A DNA stretch of 42,570 bases from NCBI GenBank assembly GCA_016936575.1, contig JAFGXQ010000136.1, positions 1 through 42,570 of the forward strand, written 5' to 3'. The notes below the pieces were generated by a model. It searched no databases and had not been told where the DNA came from. It was given only the letters and a program-made list of their open reading frames with translations. Within the stretch, counting starts at the first letter, position 1; every line of letters starts with the position of its first letter. The DNA comes from Deltaproteobacteria bacterium (GTDB lineage Bacteria; Myxococcota_A; Polyangia; JAAYKL01). Shown piece by piece: positions 17,349 through 25,949 of this stretch. The position numbers and the translations under genes were made by a program.

Positions 17349-18572
17349 ATGAAACTGTTTACCCTGGCGTGGCGAAATATCTGGCGAAACAAACGCCGCA
17401 GCGTGGTAACCATCGCCGCTATGTCGCTTGCATTGTTCGCCATGGTACAATACTCGGGGTTTATGCGCGGGTATCAGATTGATCTGGAAAACAGCGCCGT
17501 GGCCGTAGAAATGGGCAACATACAAATTCATGCAGCGGACTATCCGTCGAACCCTTCTCTGTACAAACTGCTGAATCATCCAAACGAACTGGTGCGGCGT
17601 ATTGAGGCCGAAAATGCAGCATGCGATGCGTCTGCCAGATTGCTCGGGAGCGGTTTAGTCGCCTCGGAACACAACAGCGCGGCGGCCCAATTCAGAGGGA
17701 TTGATGTACATAATGACAAACGGGTCAGTGACATCTACAAACGGATTAAATTCGGAAAGTGGCTGAGCCCCGACGCCCCTGGAGGTGTCGTCATCGGAGA
17801 GCAGCTGGCACGAATTCTGGGAGTGAAGGTTGGTGATGAACTGGTATTCTTAAGCCAGGCATACGACGGCTCCACAGCCAATTCGCTGTTCACTGTTCGC
17901 GGAATTATCGCAAACGCCGGTTCCTCTGTGGACCGCGCCGGCGTTTTTATAAATCGTCATGCCCTGGCCGATTTCTTTTCGATGGAAAACACCGCCCACC
18001 AGATTATCGTGCGTAATCGAAGCGACCGGCCCGACAGCACGATAGCCGCCCGCATCAGAAAAATCACATCCGGTGCGAGTGTGCAAACCTGGACCGAAAT
18101 CGCCCCTGAACTGGCGTCTATGATCAAGTATATGGGGAGCGCGCTCTTTTTTATGTACATTATTGTGTATATCGCCATCGGCATCGTGGTGCTGAACGCC
18201 ATGCTCATGGCCGTGTTTGAACGCATTTCTGAATTCGGCGTGCTGAAGGCGATTGGTGTTGGCCCGCTGGGGGTTTTTCGCATAATTTTGACCGAAACGT
18301 TTCTTATGCTCTGCTGCAGCATCGTGGGGGCCGCGACGTTCAGTGTTCCCATCGGATATTGGCTGGCTACCCGGGGAATCGATTTTTCAAAGCAAATGGA
18401 TTCTGTTTCGGTTTCCGGAGTGGGTGTGAATCCGATTATGAAAGCGGTTTTCGATGCCCATACGGTGGCCGCCCCGGTGGTTGTGATGTCGATAATTGTT
18501 TTTGTCGCGGTTCTGTATCCTGGCTTGAAAGCCGCTTTGATTCAACCGGTCAACGCCATTCGTCATCAATAA
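17349..18572 (+). CDS. FtsX/MacB-type ABC permease (first)
   Basis: A 407-residue inner-membrane protein with the LolC/E-MacB layout: one membrane helix at about residues 20-40 (after LAWRNIWRNKRRS), a large periplasmic MacB-PCD domain (about 45-255), then three helices (about 260-285, 310-335 and 375-398). The LAWRNIWRNKRR start is typical of the family. AGGAGG precedes the ATG. It pairs with the next permease, and both would use the ATPase at 19875. Type VII ABC systems of this kind extract lipoproteins or lipids, or move substrates by mechanotransmission. Confidence 0.92.
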   Translation: MKLFTLAWRNIWRNKRRSVVTIAAMSLALFAMVQYSGFMRGYQIDLENSAVAVEMGNIQIHAADYPSNPSLYKLLNHPNELVRRIEAENAACDASARLLGSGLVASEHNSAAAQFRGIDVHNDKRVSDIYKRIKFGKWLSPDAPGGVVIGEQLARILGVKVGDELVFLSQAYDGSTANSLFTVRGIIANAGSSVDRAGVFINRHALADFFSMENTAHQIIVRNRSDRPDSTIAARIRKITSGASVQTWTEIAPELASMIKYMGSALFFMYIIVYIAIGIVVLNAMLMAVFERISEFGVLKAIGVGPLGVFRIILTETFLMLCCSIVGAATFSVPIGYWLATRGIDFSKQMDSVSVSGVGVNPIMKAVFDAHTVAAPVVVMSIIVFVAVLYPGLKAALIQPVNAIRHQ

Positions 18573-18601
18573 CGATGACGTGGTAGAAATGAAGGGATGA
18601 C

Positions 18602-19858
18602 ATGAATCATCTGAACATTGTGAAAATGGCGTGGCGAAATCTGTTGAAGAACAAGCGACGTACAACTATCACACTGCTGGGAATCGCGTTCGGCATTATG
18701 CTCTCCATTCTGTTTACCGGGCTCCAGGATGCCACCTGGCGTGAAACCATCAACATGTCGGCTCGAATGGGTACCGGTCACATCACCGTTCAAAACAGGA
18801 AATATTTAGACGAACCTGCGGTTTCGAATCTGGTCAAAAAAGCACCGGTTATTGCAAAGCAGATTTTACAGCACTCCCATGTAACGGCCGTCAGGGAAAG
18901 AATAATGTCGCATGCAATGGTGGCGACCGCCGCGCAGAGTATGGGCGCGCTGGTGTACGGTATTGACCGCGCGAAAGAAAATCGTCAGACTTTTGCACTG
19001 TTGTCCGGCAAGTTGCAGGGAAAATTTCCGGGCCCAACCGATGTGAACGGTGTAGTCGTCGGGAGCAAACTGGCGGAACGGCTGGAGATAACCATCGGAA
19101 AAAAACTGGTACTCACAATGACCGATAAAAACGGCGATATTGTGTCATCTCTCGGCCGCGTTCGAGGGATTCTCACTACCGGTTCCGACAGTCTGGACAG
19201 CACTATCTGTATTACCGACATCAACGCCCTGCGGAATATTCTTGGCGTGTCGTCAACCCAGGTCACCCAGCTGGCTGTATTTATCGATGATCATCGCCTA
19301 AGTCGACCCCTTGCGGCGGCGTTGTCAAGGAAGGGCCTGGCACCCGAATCGGTCGACATTCTCCCCTGGCAAAAAATCAATCCGGATTTGGACGGTCTGG
19401 TGGCTACCAAAATGGCATCTGCGAAGGTATTTGAGCTGCTGATTCTGTTTCTGGTAGCTGCGGGCATATTTAATACATTGTATGTCAGCGTAATGGAGCG
19501 CATGCGCGAATTCGGTATTTTAAACGCCATCGGCTTTTCGGGCGGAAGGCTTTTTTCCCTGGTCATATGGGAGAGTCTGTTTACCGCCGCTCTCGGGCTG
19601 TGCATGGCCGCGCTGGTAACAGCGATACCCTACTACTACATGTATTCACATGGAATCAACTTGGCCGAAATGGCAGGCGACGGAAAAGAAATGACGATAA
19701 ACGGGGTGGGAATGGCCACCACGATTTATGTTGATATTTACGTTGAAAAGGCACTGGCCATCGCTGGGGTGGCCGTGCTGGGAACGCTGCTTTCCGGTCT
19801 GTATCCGGCTTATCGCGCCGCGCGCGTGGTTCCGGTGGAAAGTATTAAACTGGTGTAG
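18602..19858 (+). CDS. FtsX/MacB-type ABC permease (second)
   Basis: A 418-residue protein with the same layout as its neighbour: MAWRNLLKNKRRT start, first helix at about residues 20-40, periplasmic domain (about 45-265), then three helices. Residues MERMREFGILNAIGFSGG match the coupling-helix region between helices 2 and 3; the first permease has FERISEFGVLKAIGVGP at the same place. The two are paralogous, so the transporter is probably a LolC/LolE-like heterodimer. The gap to the previous gene is 29 bases and includes AAGGGA; the ATPase follows after 16 bases. Confidence 0.92.
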   Translation: MNHLNIVKMAWRNLLKNKRRTTITLLGIAFGIMLSILFTGLQDATWRETINMSARMGTGHITVQNRKYLDEPAVSNLVKKAPVIAKQILQHSHVTAVRERIMSHAMVATAAQSMGALVYGIDRAKENRQTFALLSGKLQGKFPGPTDVNGVVVGSKLAERLEITIGKKLVLTMTDKNGDIVSSLGRVRGILTTGSDSLDSTICITDINALRNILGVSSTQVTQLAVFIDDHRLSRPLAAALSRKGLAPESVDILPWQKINPDLDGLVATKMASAKVFELLILFLVAAGIFNTLYVSVMERMREFGILNAIGFSGGRLFSLVIWESLFTAALGLCMAALVTAIPYYYMYSHGINLAEMAGDGKEMTINGVGMATTIYVDIYVEKALAIAGVAVLGTLLSGLYPAYRAARVVPVESIKLV

Positions 19859-19874
19859 CCCGAAGGAGACACGC

Positions 19875-20558
19875 ATGACCGAAACCTATACATTAAAAAA
19901 AGTAAAAAAGATTTACCGGCAGGGCGCCATTGAAGTTCCAGCACTTCGGGGAATCAATCTTGAAATCTCACCTCGTGAATTCACGGTGATCAGCGGCCCG
20001 TCCGGGTCAGGTAAATCCACGCTGCTGAACATCATGGGTGCGCTTGATGTTCCGACGGAAGGCAGCATTTCGCTGGAAGGCAAAGAATTTTCAGGCCTGA
20101 GCAAGGGTGCCCTTAGCGACCTCCGGCGGGATCGTATCGGCTTTGTATTCCAGGCTTACAATCTTATCCCCGTGCTTTCCGCATTCGAGAATGCTGAAAT
20201 GGTCATGAGTCTGCAGGGCGTATCCAAAAAGGAACGTGCTGAAAAAGTGATGCATATTCTTGAAGAAGTGGGGCTGAAAGATTTGGCGCACCGACGTCCG
20301 AATCAGCTGTCCGGGGGTCAGCAGCAGCGTGTCGCTATAGCACGCGCAATCGCCTCAGACCCGGCTGTAATTCTTGCCGATGAACCCACCGCCAATGTCG
20401 ATTCCAAAACGGCGGCTATGCTTCTCGATGTAATGGAACGGTTGAATCGCGAAAAAGGAACCACGTTTGTTTTCTCCACGCACGACCCTCATGTGATGGA
20501 GCGGGCGAAACGGAGCATATCACTGGTGGACGGTTGTATTGAAAATGATGTGGCATAA
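19875..20558 (+). CDS. LolD/MacB-type ABC ATPase
   Basis: A 227-residue ATP-binding subunit. It has Walker A GPSGSGKST (about residues 40-48), a Q-loop in FVFQAYNLIP, signature LSGGQQQRVAIARA, Walker B VILADEPTA, and a switch His in STHDPH. These features and the size match LolD/MacB-type ATPases that energise FtsX-like permeases. The ATG at 19875 follows GAAGGAGA; a longer open frame from 19728 lies inside the permease gene and is rejected. It energises the two permeases just upstream. The barrel gene starts five bases after its stop. Confidence 0.96.
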   Translation: MTETYTLKKVKKIYRQGAIEVPALRGINLEISPREFTVISGPSGSGKSTLLNIMGALDVPTEGSISLEGKEFSGLSKGALSDLRRDRIGFVFQAYNLIPVLSAFENAEMVMSLQGVSKKERAEKVMHILEEVGLKDLAHRRPNQLSGGQQQRVAIARAIASDPAVILADEPTANVDSKTAAMLLDVMERLNREKGTTFVFSTHDPHVMERAKRSISLVDGCIENDVA

Positions 20559-20563
20559 AACCG

Positions 20564-21886
20564 ATGATGAATATTATAAATCAATCATGGTTTCAAAACA
20601 TTAGATATTGCAGCATCGTCACTTACATGTTGCTGATTTTCCTTAGTCATCATACTGCGTCAGCGTTCGTCACCGTTCAGAATGAAGCAGGGAGTTCGTA
20701 TGCTGATTTCAACGGCGCCCTTCGGTTGAACACCGCGTATTATCGTTCGCGTGCGCCATATGTAAGTAATAAAAATAACTTTACGAATATGACGGTGCTG
20801 CGTTTTTTATCATCGGGGTCATGGAAGGATTACATTGACTACGATATCAATACCTACGGTGTGTGGGGGGGAGGATTTGAATACGGCACAGGTTCCATAA
20901 GCAATGCTGCGTTTACACACAGTACATATCGGAATCATTGGTTGAACGAATATTTCTACCAGAATTCGGTTTACGGCGGATACGGTATCGACCGGATGTT
21001 CATTCGATTCACCGGAGAAAGAGCCAACTTTTCGCTGGGGCGAATGGCTGTCAATTATGCGATGGCGCGCATATTTGCCGTAAACGATTTTTTTGCACCC
21101 TTTTCCGCATCGAGCATCAATACTGTTTACAAACCGGGTGTGGATGCCGCCAGGCTTTCTCTCCAGACCGGAAATCTCTCCACTATCGAAGTGCTGGGTG
21201 TTATCGGCAACAACGCTGAGGCCGACCCAGCTTCCGCATCGCCCCAATTGAATGAATCTGCCCTGCTGCTGTACGCGCGAACGCTGCTCGGTCCGTTTGA
21301 CCTTTCTTTGGTTGGCGGACGTTTGGCCGGAAAGTGGACTGCCGGCGGTTCCTTTTCAACCGATATCGGTCCGGTCACACTATATAGCGAAGGACATACC
21401 GGATTCCTTGATAAAAATAACGCATCGAGAAACGCCGACACCCAACAGGCGATAGACAGCGTATACGTACAGATAACGATGGGTTCACAGGTTTCCTTCA
21501 ATTGGAGAAATGCCGTACTCATTGGGGAGTACGCATTTCTATCAAACGGCACTACTCCGTTCCGATATACAAATTTGGGTGCCGCTCGCCGGTATCCCGA
21601 CGAAGTTCCCCTGCTGGGTTCGCACTACGGCGCGGTGTCCTTCACCATGGAACTTCACCCATTGCTGTACCTGAACACTCTCGGCCTCATGAATCTCGGC
21701 GACAAATCCGGGTACGCATCGGTTTCACTGGCATTTAGTATCGGCGACAATGCCGAATGGCTGGCCGGAATCATTACGCCATTCGGAAAAAAGAATAACC
21801 TGACTACCGGCAACGCTGTAATTGTTCGCAGCGAAATGGGAACGGCGCCGTTCACAGGGTTTACTGAACTTCGCTACTACTTCTAA
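20564..21886 (+). CDS. Predicted outer-membrane beta-barrel protein of the export operon
   Basis: A 440-residue exported protein with a signal ending near HHTASA (about residue 37). The body is rich in alternating polar/aromatic strands and Gly/Asn/Tyr turns, with no internal membrane helix, and ends in LRYYF. A C-terminal Phe is the usual Bam-recognition feature of outer-membrane barrels. No exact family is recognised. It starts five bases after the ATPase stop without a clear ribosome site, so it is probably coupled and belongs to the operon. It may be the outer-membrane exit or a cargo of the line. Its 3' end overlaps the convergent minus-strand gene by 26 bases. Confidence 0.75.
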   Translation: MMNIINQSWFQNIRYCSIVTYMLLIFLSHHTASAFVTVQNEAGSSYADFNGALRLNTAYYRSRAPYVSNKNNFTNMTVLRFLSSGSWKDYIDYDINTYGVWGGGFEYGTGSISNAAFTHSTYRNHWLNEYFYQNSVYGGYGIDRMFIRFTGERANFSLGRMAVNYAMARIFAVNDFFAPFSASSINTVYKPGVDAARLSLQTGNLSTIEVLGVIGNNAEADPASASPQLNESALLLYARTLLGPFDLSLVGGRLAGKWTAGGSFSTDIGPVTLYSEGHTGFLDKNNASRNADTQQAIDSVYVQITMGSQVSFNWRNAVLIGEYAFLSNGTTPFRYTNLGAARRYPDEVPLLGSHYGAVSFTMELHPLLYLNTLGLMNLGDKSGYASVSLAFSIGDNAEWLAGIITPFGKKNNLTTGNAVIVRSEMGTAPFTGFTELRYYF

Positions 21887-23408
21887 CTGGATTATCAACC
21901 GCAGGTATCGCGAGCAACGGTACGGTGCCTTCAACAAGATTCATAACCCAATCTTTCCAATCTCGCTCAAACGCTTTCATATCTGTGATGTGCATCAACC
22001 GTTTCAGCGTATTCAAGCCCGAAGGGTCGTCGTGAGCATGTGCGGTAAACTCTTGATAGTATTCTCTCAGCTTCCGTTTGTATTGCAAATACTGCAGCAG
22101 GTACCTGCTTTGCGCATAGTTCGCACCGGCGCGATCTTCGTAAAATTCGTTGTGCGTCAAATTCATCAAGCGTTCAAATGAACCCAACTGCGCATTTTCA
22201 ATATCATACTTCAAGCCATCCAAACGCCAGTTCACAACACCGTAAATTCGACCGTCAATGTCTTTGGGCCATTCGTACAGCGACCCCATTCCCTCATTGA
22301 ACCAGGGCGGACAAGTTGGAAAATTGGCCTCCATGAACGGATGAACGATTTCATGCACCAGCGTGCCGCCACCCAAACCGATATTCATCACCATCGCTTT
22401 ATCCACTGAAGAATAGTACCCATAGGGGGTATCCGGAATGTCATTGAACAGAATTTCTGCATAGCGCATATATGAGGATTGATCTTCAAACACCCAAATG
22501 TCCAGAATTTCGGTCGGCTCCTTTGTGAAATAGTCCCGCATCAGCAGCTCCACAGTCCAACGTACGGTTTGTTTCGCATGAACGGCTACCTGCGCCGGGG
22601 TTCCGTTTCCGAATACAACAAACGGCGGCTCCACCATTATTACAAAATTACTCGTCATCATTGACCTTTTGGCAATCACATGCTGCACAAAGTCTGCCGC
22701 GGTTCGTTGGGAGGATATTTCACCGAAAGACAACCGTTTGGGCAGCATTTTCATACGCACAACCGTATCACTGTCCTTCGCACTGTGAAGCGGCCACAGG
22801 CGTATAAAATCGGCGGTCGACATCCTGCGATAGGCGCCGTCTTCTATCGCCGGTTCATGATATATCACTTCGTCGCGTTCAGCGTCATACCCCAGAACCA
22901 GTCGAAAGTGTTCGCTGCTGTGTGCATCATCGGTGGTGTTCATGCACACAATGGATGAAATCGATTGACCCAAGTCGGTCAACATTTCCGCAAACTGTTT
23001 GTATACATCCCGCTTTGACCGCACCGGGTTCCACACAGCTCCGGTGTCGAATCCGATTTCGATAAGCGCACGGTTCAGCTCAGCAGCCACCAACCCTCTG
23101 CCCACAGACGGGTCCACCCCGGCAGCGTCAAAAACGTAGTCTTGGTCAACTTCTTCTCCCAAATAATTCAGCATCATCGCCGCACAGGCCTCGCCGCAAA
23201 AATCCGGCTTCTGCCTGATATGCGGCACGTTCTCAATCAACACATTCTGATACGAAGGGTGACGAAAATCCGATGCTTCAGAAGTGCTCGCACCAGCTAC
23301 CGGGGAAGGTGGCGTACAGGCCCATATCCCCCCGCCTACTCCGAGGAACGCCAGCAACCATACAAAGTCAATCCTGGGCAAAGCATCTCCCTTCATTTCG
23401 TCCAACAT
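21861..23408 (-). CDS. Lipoprotein joining a C39-like cysteine-peptidase domain and a zincin domain
   Basis: A 515-residue predicted lipoprotein (lipobox-like IWAC, Cys31). The first domain (about 45-225) matches the papain-like C39 fold: VPHIRQKPDFCGEACAAM with Cys71 as likely nucleophile, and a later HFRLVLGYD with the likely His. The second (about 270-490) has HEIVH at 352-356 and NEGMGSLYE about 20 residues on, a gluzincin-type zinc site with Glu as third ligand. Both catalytic sets look intact. Start chosen at the ATG at 23408, which has GGGAG nine bases upstream; an ATG at 23441 lacks one. The target is unknown; maturation or degradation of envelope proteins is inference. Confidence 0.8.
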   Translation of the reverse strand: MLDEMKGDALPRIDFVWLLAFLGVGGGIWACTPPSPVAGASTSEASDFRHPSYQNVLIENVPHIRQKPDFCGEACAAMMLNYLGEEVDQDYVFDAAGVDPSVGRGLVAAELNRALIEIGFDTGAVWNPVRSKRDVYKQFAEMLTDLGQSISSIVCMNTTDDAHSSEHFRLVLGYDAERDEVIYHEPAIEDGAYRRMSTADFIRLWPLHSAKDSDTVVRMKMLPKRLSFGEISSQRTAADFVQHVIAKRSMMTSNFVIMVEPPFVVFGNGTPAQVAVHAKQTVRWTVELLMRDYFTKEPTEILDIWVFEDQSSYMRYAEILFNDIPDTPYGYYSSVDKAMVMNIGLGGGTLVHEIVHPFMEANFPTCPPWFNEGMGSLYEWPKDIDGRIYGVVNWRLDGLKYDIENAQLGSFERLMNLTHNEFYEDRAGANYAQSRYLLQYLQYKRKLREYYQEFTAHAHDDPSGLNTLKRLMHITDMKAFERDWKDWVMNLVEGTVPLLAIPAVDNPVRSSSEVQ

Positions 23409-23468
23409 GAAAGGACACTCCCAAGCGTTGTTTGTTCCCAAAAATACAGAAACGTCAATTTCCCGGCG

Positions 23469-23717
23469 CTAAATCCCCCAATTGCTCAGCGCGGTCATCA
23501 CTTGATTCAACATTGATGTTAACTGCGGATACTCCACCTCCAGCTTACGGATTTCAGTCTCCACGTCGTCAATGAATGTGTCAATTCCTTCACTGTCGTA
23601 TGTTTCTATATTTTCGCTGGCCTCCGAGAGACGCGCTTCCAACGCTTCGGTGTCGTCGGGGAGGTTTTTCAGTTCACTTTGCAGCTGCTTAATCTGCTCT
23701 CTTACTTCTTTGGGCAT
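23469..23717 (-). CDS. DUF4404-type small coiled-coil protein
   Basis: An 82-residue acidic, helical protein without signal or membrane segment. The pattern MPKEVREQIKQLQSEL at the start and VEYPQLTSMLNQVMTAL..GI at the end fits the short DUF4404 family, which has no known function. TAAGGAG precedes the ATG. The C39/zincin gene begins 60 bases downstream in the same direction, so they may share a transcript. Confidence 0.75.
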   Translation of the reverse strand: MPKEVREQIKQLQSELKNLPDDTEALEARLSEASENIETYDSEGIDTFIDDVETEIRKLEVEYPQLTSMLNQVMTALSNWGI

Positions 23718-23817
23718 TATCGCTCCTTACATTGATTGCGTTATCTATAAACAATAGCATATTTTTCGCGCCGCTCAAAAGCGACTCAGACATTTCGCAC
23801 GTAAAGGCAGCAGGCGC

Positions 23818-24430
23818 CTATTCCGTCGATGACAAAAGCGGTCCTCGTTCTGCGTACACAATGGGCACACCGGCCCCGTATTCAATGAGCGTCCCCAGAT
23901 AGCTTCGCTCAGATTCAGGATTCCTTTCAAGAATAAAGCGGCTGCCGGCCGCAACCCCCGGCGTTTAAATCGTACTGAAACAGAAAGGGCTCGTCCTCTT
24001 CTTCCTCTATGAATTTTCTGAACACATCTTCCTTTGAATAGTCGCTTCTCCATAATTCAGCGGAACCGTCACTATCCAATTGTACCCGGTATATTCGTTG
24101 GGCTGCCAATTCAACGAACACCGCGTTTTCGATGCTGCCGTCCGGCTCGAACGTATTCGCATACTCTGTTACATAAAAATTAAATCCGCCGCTCAGTATG
24201 TTGGGGAGAAGGCTATCCGTGTCGCCCGAATCAGAATCAGTACCCTCATACGACAACGTATCTGTCTCGAAAGAATCATCGGTTGAGGAGTCGGTTTTGT
24301 TTAAAATATCAGATACAGTGTCCACATTGTCTGTGGAATTCACGCGATGACATCCGAAACAAAGCGCACATAACAATAACAATAGAACGGTAACTTTTAT
24401 CAATAGTATCTTTAATTCACAATAATTCAT
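23818..24430 (-). pseudogene. Lipoprotein gene with apparent 1-base frameshift
   Basis: The intact frame (23927-24430) encodes 167 residues: a signal-like start with FGC near residue 27, an Asp/Ser/Thr linker (about 35-75), and a domain with FNFYVTEYANTFEPDG and FIEEEEDEPFLFQYDLNAG. It then reads GCGRQPLYS and stops. Removing one G from the G5 run at 23955-23959 restores a fluent reading, DLNAGVAAGSRFILERNPES, on to EYGAGVPIVYAERGP and a stop at 23818-23820, for 203 residues in all. So the gene is either recently broken or the assembly has a homopolymer error. Function unknown; it is a predicted envelope lipoprotein. Confidence 0.68.
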
Positions 24431-24479
24431 CTCGTCCGACAGCTGTATGGTTCAAGCAACAAAAGTTACTCAACCACCA

Positions 24480-24947
24480 TTATTCCAATCTCTCTTTAAT
24501 GAGATATGCAACCGTTTTGAATCTCTCGGGAAATTCATCCCGGCTCACCGCGAAATATATTTCAACCAACTCCTTCAGCGAGTATGCGCTTAGGTTCGCG
24601 TATTCGTCGTCGTTCTTTACCGCCAACTGATTCTGTAAAATTTCGTCATATACCAACTGGCATTGACAGGCATCAAAAGTCCATCCGGGCTTCGGTGGAT
24701 AAATCGGTTTTGACTGAAATAACCGAAGCCAAATAAGGGCAATCACCCCGAGCAGAACCAATGGTACCCAACTCATGGGTGTACCGGGAACAGACATCGC
24801 AAATATTTTCGACAGTCTGAATACGAGCCCCCCGGCCACTAGCACCATTGCGATTGCAAAAAACCACATAAATGCGCTTTCCGCAATGCTGGGAACAAAC
24901 TGCAACGGATGTTCTTTTTTAAGTCTTTTTAAATGGATTTCTTTCAT
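24480..24947 (-). CDS. Small membrane protein, unknown family
   Basis: A 155-residue protein: a basic N-terminus (MKEIHLKRLKKEHPLQF), two membrane helices (about residues 25-47 and 58-77), then a soluble C-terminal part of about 75 residues with AYSLKELVEIYFAVSRDEFP and a basic helix end. Both ends should face the cytoplasm. I recognise no family. GGAGATGTA precedes the ATG. A perfect TATAAT lies at 25005-25010 on the minus strand, about 58 bases upstream, but no good -35 sits at the right distance. It is 49 bases before the frameshifted lipoprotein gene. Confidence 0.75.
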   Translation of the reverse strand: MKEIHLKRLKKEHPLQFVPSIAESAFMWFFAIAMVLVAGGLVFRLSKIFAMSVPGTPMSWVPLVLLGVIALIWLRLFQSKPIYPPKPGWTFDACQCQLVYDEILQNQLAVKNDDEYANLSAYSLKELVEIYFAVSRDEFPERFKTVAYLIKERLE

Positions 24948-25137
24948 TACATCTCCGCTTCACCGTACGTAGTGGCAAGCTGCATCAGGTACATTTTAAT
25001 TACAATTATAGGAGAAATGAGAACAAATCACCACACCGATAATCGGCTCAAATTGACGACACACAATATCGAGAAATGACATGTGTCGACATGGCGTTTC
25101 CTAATCAATCCGGTGCCGAGCGAAAACGCTGTCATCC

Positions 25138-25653
25138 TCACCGGGTTGGCGACGTTCTGTTCCATCCCATTGGAATATCCGCTTCAAACGAACCATCCAT
25201 ATTTTTTATACGTCCCTCAAGTCGCCCTTCCCGAACAAACCCGAGTTGTTCGTAAAAATGAATGGCAGCGGTGTTTGACTCTCTCGAAATCAACTCGACT
25301 CGAGAAATATGCGGTAGGCGCTTCGCTATTTCGGCAAAAAACGACTCAAACAACGAACGTGCGATTCCCTGTCGACGATAATCCGGGTCAACAGCGACGG
25401 TTACATCTGTCAACACATGTGAAAAACAAAACAATCCCGAAGAAGAAGCGTGCACTTCACCTACTACGATTCCGTTCATCGCTGTGGCAACAAGAGCTAC
25501 GCCGTCAGCCATTGATTTCTCCAAGACCGAAAAAATATACGGTTCTGATATTTCATGTGGAAGGCGAGCGAGCCCGCCAGGAACAGATGCCACTCGTTGA
25601 TACAATCTGAGCACAGATGTCAAATCGTCTAAATTTGAATTGCGAATCTGCAT
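25138..25653 (-). CDS. GNAT-family N-acetyltransferase
   Basis: A 171-residue protein with the GNAT fold from the first residues (MQIRNSNLDDLTSVLRLYQ). Motif A is VAVDPDYRRQGIARSLFESF at about residues 87-106, with the acetyl-CoA loop RRQGIA. Motif B is near HFYEQLGFVREGRLEG at about 130-145. It transfers an acetyl group from acetyl-CoA to an amine; the substrate (protein N-terminus, antibiotic or metabolite) cannot be told from sequence. The gap to the next minus-strand gene is 190 bases. Confidence 0.9.
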   Translation of the reverse strand: MQIRNSNLDDLTSVLRLYQRVASVPGGLARLPHEISEPYIFSVLEKSMADGVALVATAMNGIVVGEVHASSSGLFCFSHVLTDVTVAVDPDYRRQGIARSLFESFFAEIAKRLPHISRVELISRESNTAAIHFYEQLGFVREGRLEGRIKNMDGSFEADIPMGWNRTSPTR

Positions 25654-25694
25654 TATCGGCTCACTTTAGTTATCGAAACCGAGTACCTATATGC

Positions 25695-25790
25695 TTAGTC
25701 GTCGTCTTCTTCATCATGCAACTCACGCCTATCTCTCCAGATTCTTCTGAGCGCAGCAAATCCCACGGACACAATTTCCAGGCCTGTTAT
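25695..25790 (-). pseudogene. Possible C-terminal tail of a lost gene
   Basis: A 31-codon minus-strand frame lies between a TAG (25791-25793) and a TAA (25695-25697), without a usable start. It ends RIWRDRRELHDEEDDD, like the charged tail of a membrane protein, preceded by a short hydrophobic stretch. It sits directly at the left edge of the AT-rich insert. Too short to be certain. Confidence 0.25.
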
Positions 25791-25949
25791 CTATTCTTTC
25801 CGTCACAGATATCTTCGGTACCATTTTTACAGAACGGTTACTTTTTACTAAAATGAATATTCATAAAAAATTAATGTCTTTTTTGGATATATCGTTTTTC
25901 AGGAATAATTTAACAGGATTTGTTGTACACAGATCTGGTGGAGAAAAAT

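Noticed and set aside
23775-24053. 92-codon minus-strand frame overlapping the frameshifted lipoprotein gene
   Set aside because: Arg/Cys-rich and not the frame that restores the lipoprotein; the third frame does.
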